From positions 13,483,803-13,547,802 of the forward strand of contig CM077831.1 of assembly GCA_039720395.1 (NCBI GenBank): DNA of 64,000 bases, in the 5' to 3' direction. Under the pieces are notes generated by a model that had not been told where the DNA came from, made no database searches, and saw only the letters and a list, made by a program, of their open reading frames with translations. This document shows positions 22,781-31,080 of the stretch, one piece after another; positions within the stretch are counted from its first letter, which is position 1, and every line of letters starts with the position of its first letter. The position numbers and the translations under genes are program-made. This DNA is from Liquidambar formosana. Its lineage: Eukaryota; Streptophyta; Magnoliopsida; Saxifragales; Altingiaceae.

Positions 22781-23160
22781 AACATGCATACTAGCTAATA
22801 GAAGCAGCAAAACACAATAAAAACACAAGCTTTAATATGCAAAAGAGTTATTTCATGCAGAAAACCAATTTCAGCACCTAAGAAACCCTAAAGTCCCAAA
22901 CATGCAGTAAATCACATGGAATAGCATCCTAGCATACTAAACAGCCCATGAATATGATCCTAAACATGCATACAAGCTAATAGAAGCAGCAAAACACAAT
23001 AAAAACACAAGCTTTAATATGCAAAAGAGTTATTTCATGCAGAAAACCAATTTCAGCACCTAAGAAACCCTAAAGTCCCAAACATGCAGTAAATCACATG
23101 GAATAGCATCCTAGCATACTAAACAACCCATAAACATTATCCTAATCATGCATACATACC
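22781..23160. repeat. 182-bp tandem repeat inside E1's 3' LTR
   Basis: Anchors AACATGCATA at 22781 and 22963 set the period. There are two good copies plus a diverged partial one. The 5' LTR has one more copy (anchors 51051, 51233, 51415), which explains nearly all of the 184-bp length difference between the LTRs. Confidence 0.85.
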
Positions 23161-23690
23161 AATGGAAGCAACAAAACATGATAAAAATATAAGCTTTAAT
23201 ATGCCATCATCTTATTCCATGCAAAACCCTAACTTTAAAAGAAAGAGGAGGAGGAAGGGGATATACCTATGGTGAAGTATCCTCTTGCTGCTGTAGAGAG
23301 TCCTCCTTCCTCTTATGCACTGCTGGGGATTCCTTCCTTCAAGCCTTCTTTCACACTCTCTCACTCAATGTTTAGGTTAAACTACCCTAAGGATGGCTGC
23401 CATAGCCTCCAAGTCTCACACATGCCTCCAAGTCCCTCCCAAGTGCCCCCCTAAGTGCCTCCAAGTGCCTCCCCTATTGCTGAAGTATAAGGGGGTATTT
23501 ATAGGGATTGAGAGAAAACCCTCAATGGTTAGGATTAAAACCCTAGGGATTAATCCAAGGGCTCTTAGAGGTTCCCTTGGGGCTCAAGTAGGTCAAATAG
23601 GGCTGAAATTAGGGTTAAATGGCGGCTGGAGGCGTGCAAATCCGAGAAAATAGGATGGGAGCCGCGTCAAAGCTCAAAATAGGAAAGTGG

Positions 23691-23770
23691 CTCGGGTGAC
23701 CACCTGGGGCTGGGCGGCTAGCAGCCTGGGCCCAGGCGGCTAGCCGCCCAGGCCTAGGTGGTCACCCGAG
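23691..23770. promoter_or_regulatory. GC-rich palindrome in E1's 3' LTR
   Basis: The outer arms are CTCGGGTGACCACCT and AGGTGGTCACCCGAG. Inside, GGCGGCTAGCAGCC and GGCGGCTAGCCGCC flank TGGGCCCA. It lies on the upstream side of the LTR TATA box, about 190 bp away. Confidence 0.75.
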
Positions 23771-24660
23771 GCCCTGTCAGCTTATGCCTATATTTGACCC
23801 TTTCGGCTTCCAAATGTGTTTCAGGGCTCAAATCAACTCCGATTTTGACGAAACGAAAGCCAAAACGACCGTGTTTCGAAGGGGAATGTAATTTGAGTCA
23901 CTTGAGGGCAAGAAACCCTAGCCATGGCTGCATGGTTGGGTCCTACAAAGGTGGTTAACCGCTATGTCTCACCATTGCTTAGCTTAGGTATGCACATAGG
24001 GTCGCACTGAATGCTTTCCAATTCGAAATTCAACCTCCCTAAACACATTTGGGGATGAAATTAAGACCAATCAAGGTCAAATGAGTAGTCATAGAGTGAA
24101 AATCATGAACCAATTCGGGCTAACCCGAAGTAGGTCTCTTAACCAACCTGAGCCATATTGAGCCATTTTAATCCCGAACCATCAATTCATCAAATTGAAC
24201 CCATAAATACCTCAAATACAACCATATAAACTCCAATTGGCAACTTGGAGATCATTTCAAGGTCAAATGGAAAGTTTGTGATCAAAAAGACGATTATGCC
24301 CCTCAAGTCACAAAGGTTCTTATTAACCCTCAAGATCAACTCCAAATCGAACCAAAATTCATACACACCATCCTTAGGACCCTGGAAACTCAATGCAAAA
24401 GACTAGACTCAAAAAGGAAACAAAAAGACACATGCAATGACAAACCCTAGCTAAGGTGACAAAAATGGGGTGTGACAGAAGCCCCTCATTGGTGAGCAAG
24501 TTTCATTTGCAAGCCAATGACCAAAAGAACAACCCATTTTTGCTCGGGGAATTGACTTCGTCAAAACCCACTGGGGAAAAGAGAGTGATCATATCATTGA
24601 ATTCTTCGAATTCATCATACACAAGCACAAAGGTACTCCTCACAAGTTCTACAGAACTCT

Positions 24661-25023
24661 TCTCATACTGCATACCAGTTTCACTGGGGGACAAGATGAG
24701 GTATCCACAGCTTACATCGAACTTCGTTCGATGAAACGTCTTCTCATACTACACCAATCGCTCTGGTGAATAATACGAGGTGTCCGTAGCTTACACCGAA
24801 CTTCGTTCGATGAAAGGTCTTCCCATACTGTACCAGTGACAACTGGTGAATAGTACAAGGTATCCATAGCTTACATCGAACTTTGTTCGATGAAAGGTCT
24901 TCCCATACTATACCAGTGACAACTGGCGAATAGTACGAGGTATCCATAGCTTACATCGAACTTCGTTCGATGAAAGGTCTTCCCATACTATACCAGTGAC
25001 AACTGGTGAATAATACGAGGTAT
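24661..25023. repeat. 80-bp tandem repeats (four copies) in E1
   Basis: Anchors CGAAC at 24718, 24797, 24877 and 24957 give an 80-bp period. Each unit contains the palindrome TCGAACTTCGTTCGA. The array lies between the polypurine side and the mobile-domain gene, in the position of E2's unrelated 74-bp array. The 24478-24660 lead is non-coding. Confidence 0.85.
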
Positions 25024-25030
25024 CACTACG

Positions 25031-25430
25031 CCATCAAGGCTATCTCAAAACATGAGAAAGATACATCCTTCTCATATTCAAACCATCAAGGTTGTCATTC
25101 AAATGTCGAGGTAATCACATAACACGAGAAAGATCACGTCCTTCTCTTGCTCAAATCAATTAAGGTAAACACATACCACAGGAAGCCATCAAGGCTATCT
25201 CAAAACATGAGAAAGATACATCCTTCTCATATTCAAATCATCAAGGTTATCATTCAAATATCAAGGTAATCACATAACACGACAAAGATCACGTCCTTCT
25301 CTTGCTCAAATCAATCAAGGTAAACACATACCACAGGAAGACATCAAGGCTATCTCAAAACATGAGAAAGATACATCCTTCTCATATTCAAATCATCAAG
25401 GTAAACACAAATCATGGGAAAGATTGAATC
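25031..25430. repeat. 155-bp tandem repeats (about 2.5 copies) in E1
   Basis: Anchors ATCAAGGCTATCTC at 25032, 25187 and 25342 give a 155-bp period. Units are themselves built from AAGATACATCCTTCTC-like half-repeats. The DNA from 25430 to 25928 is unique, AT-rich and without a visible gene. Confidence 0.8.
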
Positions 25431-25928
25431 TTTCAAGTCATCAAGGTAAGCATGTAATCATGAGAAAGATTGCATCTTTCTCTCACTAAGTCATCAAGAC
25501 AAAGGTAAGCTTCTACTTACCAACACACAACAAGTTCACCAAGTCATCTCATATGGAGGCTATTCATGCCTCAACTCAAACACTAACTCATATAGGAGAC
25601 ACAATTATCTCATGAAAGCAATCATTCACATGCATATAGGGAAGGTATCTTTATCCCAAATGACAACAAATCATAGTGACACAGGAGGGAATTCATCGCT
25701 AACAATCAAAACCATATGCATAGAGAGGGTTGTTCAACCCTACTAGCATGCCATGCCCACACAAGGGCCACCAATGCAATCTCATTCAAATCATTTTATG
25801 TCAAACAATGTCAAGATATTCACTCATTTTTCAACTCAAAACAAGCTTGAGATTTCATCTCAAAGAGGGTTCAAAAGCGCGAATAGGCGAGCAAAGGCCA
25901 AACGAGCGCAACGGAGCGAGCAAGGGAG

Positions 25929-26039
25929 GCTGACCACCTGGCTGCTGGTGGCTTGCCGCCCAAGCCCAAGCGGCTTGCCGCCCTAGGCTGGGCGGTTACC
26001 CGAGGCTAGGGCTGCCCAATTTGAGGGTTTTTAAACCCT
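25929..26039 (+). promoter_or_regulatory. Presumed promoter of E1's mobile-domain gene: GC palindrome plus A/T palindrome
   Basis: The GC palindrome (25929-26004) is less perfect than the others (cores GGTGGCTTGCCGCC and GCGGCTTGCCGCC). The A/T palindrome AGGGTTTTTAAACCCT follows at 26024-26039. Position and order match 17893-18006 in E2. A GAGAGTTTCTCTCTC segment near 26081 precedes the start codon at 26301. Confidence 0.55.
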
Positions 26040-26300
26040 TGACTCCCCATTTGTGCACACACACACCCAATTCGAAAATAGAGAGTTTCTCTCTCTAGAA
26101 ACTCATTCCATCTTCTCCAAACACTCACAAACACATTCTCAATCAAAGTTTCACTTACAATTCAAGTTGTGTGCATGAAATAGCATCAAGAACAAGTCAT
26201 TCAACAACAAAAACAAGCATCAATCATCAAGTTGCAAGATCAAATTCATCATCTTTCTTATCAAACCCATTTTTCTTACATACAAGCTCAACCACTAACA

Positions 26301-28877
26301 ATGGCTTCTAGCAATGATTCCAACATCAAGTATCCATACTATGTGATCAAGAACACATACAAGGCACCAATCTATAATGAATCCCAAGACAAGGTGTTGC
26401 TTGAACCCAAGAAGCATCTCTCATACCTCCATTCCCAACATGAGGTTAGTTCTTCCCAACTTAACATGTTTATCATGAAATCTTGATTTCTATTGGATAA
26501 AATGCATTCCCATGATCTTCTTTTGATTGTTTTTATCATTGTTAAGCCAAGTTCATTGATTTGGCAAGGATTGAATGTGTAAAAAGCTTGTTTCCCAATG
26601 CTCGAGAAAAGATGCCCACCAAGTGTTTGATAAAATGCCAAAGAGACAAAAACATGTTCAATTCTTGAAAAATCAATTGGTTTGCATTGTAGTGTAAAGT
26701 CAAATGGTCTTGGCAAGGATTTGGTATACAAAATCTTTCATTTCAATGCTTGAAAACAAGTTACACACCAAGTGTTTGATAAAATGCCCAAAAGGCAAGA
26801 ACATGTTCAATCCTTACAAAATCAATGAATTTGAATACACAAAGTCATGGGCATTCATTTCTAATTCATTTCATGAATCAAAACCCATATTTTAAAGCTT
26901 TTGGAAAACCATTTGAAATCAATTACCAATGTATGCCCAATATCTCTATGTTTTCAATGCTAACTCAATATACAATCTTTTGACATAGCCCGACTTCCAA
27001 AGTCTCCGTACAAGGACATCAATAAAGGGGCTCATCTCATGGTGGAGACATATGAATCATGCCCAACCACATGCTCGCAAGATAATAAAGAAGGCGGGTT
27101 TTGGGCCCTTCCTAGATGCTCTATGGAACGAGCAATGGGATAGGCAAGCATTATTTGCCTTGACAGAGCTATGGTGGGACACCACCAACACTTTCCATTT
27201 TAGCTTCGGGGAGATGACCATGACTCCTAAGGACTTCACCATGATAACTGGGTTGAGCTTGAAAGGCAAGCGCTTGGAATACTACGAACATGCCAATATG
27301 GATCAGAACTACATAGTAGCTCTACTCGGGGTGGAAGCGGAGTTGAGCCCAAAAGGTGTGCGCCGTACTTGGCTCTACAACACCTTTGCTACTGAAGAAG
27401 AGAGTGAGGGGACGGATCCCCAATACATTGTGAGAGCTTTCTTGCTCTACATGATTTCATGTACCTTCTTTGCGGGCACAAATGACATGGCTCGACTTGA
27501 GTTGCTATCTAGCATGGAAGATGTGAACAAAATTGGGAGGTACAATTGGGGTGGAGTTGCTTTCGCAAACATGTATCGCTCCATGATTGACATGTCCCGA
27601 GGAGTTGCAAAGAACTTTGGGGGACTTCCTTTCGTTTGGGAGGTAACAAAGAACATTCAATTCTCTATTATTTCTCGAAACTTGACTTGTACATGATTTC
27701 CTCTATTTGATTGATTTTCCACAGATATGGTACTACGAGTACCTGAACATGTGTCGCCCAATTCTTGCTAGTGATGCCATGTCATGGCCCATCCTTCAGA
27801 ATTACGCTCCATCTTGCTTGGCTACACGAGCCTCCAATCGACATGATTATGCCCATGTAAGGGCATATCTTGCTAGCTTGACTGCTGATATGGTAGAACC
27901 TTTCTTTCTCCTTATCTTTTTTTATCTTTCTTTTTTCATTTCTTATTTTAAACTCAACAGGTGGAATGGGATCCATGGAAGCTATGGGAGCATAGGCTTC
28001 CCGAGAAGTACTCCTCTTGTTTGGAGTTGACAAGCAAAAGGGTCCTTTTTGAAGGCCCCACAGGTAGAAGCTGGTATCTTGGGGAGCGAGTCCTGAGACA
28101 AGTCCATGGAAATATGAGCGCAGCTGTGACACCTTCTATGCCACCAAAGAACATGAGGCATACTAGCCACTTGGTGGGGGATGAACTAGAAGAGGCTCTG
28201 AGGGGTTGGGATGCTGAGGGATTCACCTCCCCTCGCATAGAATACACTGCCTTCTGTCGACAATATCTGATGAATCCTAGGGTCACTGGTCTCCCACCTC
28301 AAGGGGTGAGCTCCCCACACTCTTAAACTCTTTTTTAAGATCATAAGAAAGACTTCTCCTGACAAACATTTGAATTTCAGGGTCGATGGGCAAGGGGACA
28401 TAGCTCCACAGTTGGATCTGCCACTGGGATGACTTACAATGACGAGGATGATGACCTTGAAGGAAATCAACCTCCACCCCTCCCACAACTAAATTGGTAT
28501 GTGAACTTGTGCAGTGGGACAAAATTTGTGAAGACTGACATTACCCATCCACCATTCGATGAATATCCCAAGATCGATCCATATTATGAGAATGTGAGTT
28601 CTAAACTCTTACCTTCTTGAAATTGGATTCTTTCATTATTGTTAACCATGTTTGTATTTTCCTAGGTTCCATGGGAGTATGCCCAGGAATGCATTGAACT
28701 CAATGAAGGGTTGAGGAGGGATCTTGTGCGAATGAGTTTAGAGAACTCAGTTCTAGAAGCACGCTTGAATCCCCAAGTGAGTGATCATCTTATTAGCTTT
28801 CAACTAGGATTGGCACCATTACCCTCCTAACTCATTATCTTTCTTTGCAACAGGCATCATCATCTAATCCACCATAG
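26301..28877 (+). CDS. Plant-mobile-domain protein of E1, antisense accessory gene (552 aa)
   Basis: Seven exons with GT-AG borders keep one frame: 26301-26444, 26989-27642, 27725-27892, 27961-28305, 28381-28593, 28666-28776 and 28854-28877. Residues about 60-270 hold the PMD core (ALTELWWDTTNTFHFSFGEMTM, FTMITGLSLKGK). Later exons carry EWDPWKLW, YLGERVLRQV and an acidic NDEDDDLEGN segment. A TAG at 28875-28877 truncates the basic tail relative to E2's version, which runs 29 residues in that exon; a second in-frame TGA follows downstream. No other stop was seen. The gene opposes gag-pol and lies upstream of the DUF7745 gene in the same direction. Intron 1 holds two copies of a GGCAAGGATT...CCAAGTGTTTGATAAAATGCC segment. 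The function in the element is unknown. Confidence 0.8.
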
Positions 28878-29214
28878 GATATGCCCCCTTCTAGAGCACC
28901 TCGCTTAGGACATGGTGGAGCCGGGCCAAGTTGAAAGAGAAGGCCCACGGGAAATCATTAAGTTTCACTCACCTCTTGTTAGGAATGTTTGGAATCTTTC
29001 TATCTATCTTGTTATGTATTAATTAGGAATTTCAATTCCCAACCTTGAACCTTTATTATGGATACTTGATGAATCTATGTTGAACTTTATTGCAATGATA
29101 TGATCTTGTATTGTGTGAAAAATGGGCTTAAATCAAGCACAAATGAGTCAAAACATCACAAAAGGGCCAAACGAAGGCATAACAAGGCAAAAATGGGTGA
29201 AACAAGACGGCGGT
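28878..29214. other. Tail of E1's mobile-domain gene
   Basis: This contains the remnant of the basic C-terminal tail (to about 28960, interrupted by a TGA) and non-coding DNA with no further gene. The last 60 bp (GGCAAAAATGGGTGAAAC) resemble the leads into other palindromes. Confidence 0.5.
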
Positions 29215-29294
29215 CTCGGGTGACCACCTGGGGCTGGGTGGCTAGCCGCCTGGGCCCAGGCGGCTAGCCGCCCAGGCTTGGGTGGTCACCCGAG
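29215..29294. promoter_or_regulatory. GC-rich palindrome upstream of E1's DUF7745 gene
   Basis: CTCGGGTGACCACC and GGTGGTCACCCGAG are the outer arms. Two 12-14 bp cores (GGTGGCTAGCCGCC and GGCGGCTAGCCGCC) flank TGGGCCCA. It is the most symmetrical of the eight. TTTTGACGGAATTCTAC follows at about 29334 and the TATA box at 29382. Confidence 0.8.
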
Positions 29295-29381
29295 CCCGAG
29301 GCGGTGTTTCGCCTGATTTTAGGAAACTTCCTATTTTGACGGAATTCTACCTTCCAAAACACGGATTTCCGAATTTTTTCC

Positions 29382-29388
29382 TATAAAA
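29382..29388 (+). promoter_or_regulatory. TATA box of E1's DUF7745 gene
   Basis: TATAAAA lies 50 bp before the start codon at 29438 and 88 bp after the palindrome, which would give a short leader. The E2 counterpart has the same context (21362-21368). Confidence 0.65.
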
Positions 29389-29437
29389 GCACATCCAAGG
29401 GGTCTCAAACCCTACTAACATTCATTGAGAGCAAGTT

Positions 29438-30724
29438 ATGGAAGCCTTAGACAAACTCTTGAGTGATTTTCTGAAGGTTATGAGTGCGGAGGCAAGGAAG
29501 GAGTTCAAGCGCTACTGCTTGGATCCGTTGTTTTCTTTGATGCATGTGAAGCTTGAAACCACTCTTCTTACTGCTGCTACATATTTTTGGGATCCCCAAC
29601 TTCATGTATTCCGCTTCAACTATGAAGAACTATGCCCAACAATGGAAGAGTTCTGCGCTTTGTATGGAGTTTCACCTGTAAGACCTTTCATCCTCCCTAC
29701 TCCACGCTCAAGTTTCTTGATTTCCTTCTCCAACTTCCTTGGGATTTCTCAACAAGAGGCCTCCATATTTGTGAAGGATCATATGATCAATCTCATGGAA
29801 ATAGCAACTTCCTTCTTGGCTCATGATAGCAAAGGTACCTTGGATTTCAACCTTCCTACTCAACATGCTCTTGCTTTCTGCTTGGTTGGTCGCTTCCTTA
29901 TCTCCACAGGGACTCTCTATGTCCCTATTCAAATTTGTGAACTGATTCCTTTTCTTCTTGAACACAACAACCTGATTCCCATGGTGCTAGCTGAAACCCT
30001 CAACAGTTTAGACAAAGTTCATGATAACCCACAAGCCCCATTAGGAGGGAGCCCCGTTCTACTGCAGATGTGGCTTTTTGAAAGGCTTAACTTCTTGTTT
30101 CTTACCACCATTAACCCATACAAACCCCAACATTATTGTTGCCGTCGAGTTGAACTTCCTGGTCAATTTTCTTTGAGGGAATGGTTGGGCTACTTCCAAA
30201 CTCTCTCATGGCGAAACATCAAGTGTTTTGTCTCCATATGGGGATGCAAGGAACAAATTCTTCTTCGAACTTCTGGGTGTGCTATGGTCAAACTCATAGG
30301 GTTGAGGTCAACTTCATTCTATTGGACTTCAAGAATCCTTAGTCAAATGGGTGCCATGCAAACCATACCTACTTCTATGGTATTTGATCATTCTATTGAA
30401 CCTGTGGGCCCCACGATGGTTAAGTGGGCCAAGACTAGATGGACTGACCAACTGAAACTGACTCGAGTTGAGAACACTGATGGGCCTTATGTTATGAGCC
30501 CTGAATACAAGACATGGTTGAAGACTAGCTTGGGTGAAAGAGAAACCATACGCAGGGAGAGGATTTATGACCTTATCAAGGACACAAGGCTTGGATTTTG
30601 CAGGGAAGATATTCTGGAAGCAGTGGAAGCAGCACATGCTCATGACTTGCGAAAGAAGCGAAGACTTGAAAGAAAAGAGAAGAAAGCAAACCAAGAGACT
30701 CTGAAGAAAAACAAAAAGACTTGA
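29438..30724 (+). CDS. DUF7745-type protein of E1, antisense accessory gene (428 aa, intact)
   Basis: This is a single open exon starting MEALDKLL. Residues about 40-80 read TAATYFWDPQLHVFRFNYEE...FCALYGVSP, which has the same rhythm as the PMD core. Later motifs are LAFCLVGRFLI, LLQMWLFERLNF and FYWTSRILSQMGAMQTIP. The last 70 residues (REDILEAVEAAHAHDLRKKRR...) are charged, Lys/Arg-rich and probably helical, with likely nuclear signals. I place it in DUF7745 from motif order; the function is unknown. Its 3' end converges on pol with 356 bp between stops. E2's copy is the same length and has one stop. It is the only fully intact gene in the window, while gag-pol beside it is broken, which is compatible with recent need or with chance. 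Confidence 0.8.
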   Translation: MEALDKLLSDFLKVMSAEARKEFKRYCLDPLFSLMHVKLETTLLTAATYFWDPQLHVFRFNYEELCPTMEEFCALYGVSPVRPFILPTPRSSFLISFSNFLGISQQEASIFVKDHMINLMEIATSFLAHDSKGTLDFNLPTQHALAFCLVGRFLISTGTLYVPIQICELIPFLLEHNNLIPMVLAETLNSLDKVHDNPQAPLGGSPVLLQMWLFERLNFLFLTTINPYKPQHYCCRRVELPGQFSLREWLGYFQTLSWRNIKCFVSIWGCKEQILLRTSGCAMVKLIGLRSTSFYWTSRILSQMGAMQTIPTSMVFDHSIEPVGPTMVKWAKTRWTDQLKLTRVENTDGPYVMSPEYKTWLKTSLGERETIRRERIYDLIKDTRLGFCREDILEAVEAAHAHDLRKKRRLERKEKKANQETLKKNKKT

Positions 30725-30893
30725 AGACTTTTAGAAATAGGTTATCTATGGCATGTCAATAGTTCTTTATCTAACACCAATAAATTGCTTTGTCAATCAA
30801 TTAGTTCTAAATGAATTGCCAATAATAATTCAATTTTGAAATTTGTTGTTGTGGTGTTGTTTGGACCGCACCCAAAGTAACTTTATGGGCTGC

Positions 30894-31023
30894 CTACGTA
30901 TCCCCATCCTTTTTCAATTTTTTTCATTTTTTCTTTTCTTTTTCTTTTCATTTTTTTTTCTTTTTTTTTTTCCTTTTCTCTTTTTTTTTTTTTTTTTAGG
31001 AATGGGGAATCAGGCCCTCGTAG
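30894..31023 (-). other. Purine-rich tract (minus strand) enclosed by a CTACG/CGTAG stem, after pol
   Basis: On the minus strand this is about 100 nt of A with G. It is bracketed by CTACG and ACGTAG and, inside these, by CCCCAT (minus, about 31002-31007) and ATGGGG (30902-30907). E2 has the same layout at 54429-54521. It separates the convergent pol and DUF7745 genes and could act as a central polypurine tract or a 3'-end signal; both are inference. Confidence 0.55.
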
Positions 31024-31080
31024 TTCAAATGCCTTAACTTTTGCCTAAGCCGCCCTTATGGGTTTTCAACCTAGCAGGCC

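Larger units (their letters stand above)
21380..24477 (-). mobile_element. 3' LTR of E1
   Basis: The 3,098-bp LTR carries the CGATATGGG stem-loop (21600-21643), the CTACGT...ACGTAG stem (21854-21896), a conserved splice-donor-like GTAAGT (minus, 22173-22182), 182-bp tandem repeats (about 22760-23160), a TATAAATA box (minus, 23496-23503) and the GC palindrome (23691-23770). It belongs to a different LTR subtype from the solo LTR and E2 (terminus TGTGAACCCCGGAAATTGGG). Confidence 0.9.

Noticed and set aside
23393..23653. Frame MAAIASKSHTCLQVPP in E1's LTR, also at 51845-52105
   Set aside because: It overlaps the LTR TATA region, is built from CCAAGTGCC repeats and is preserved only because the LTRs are recent copies.
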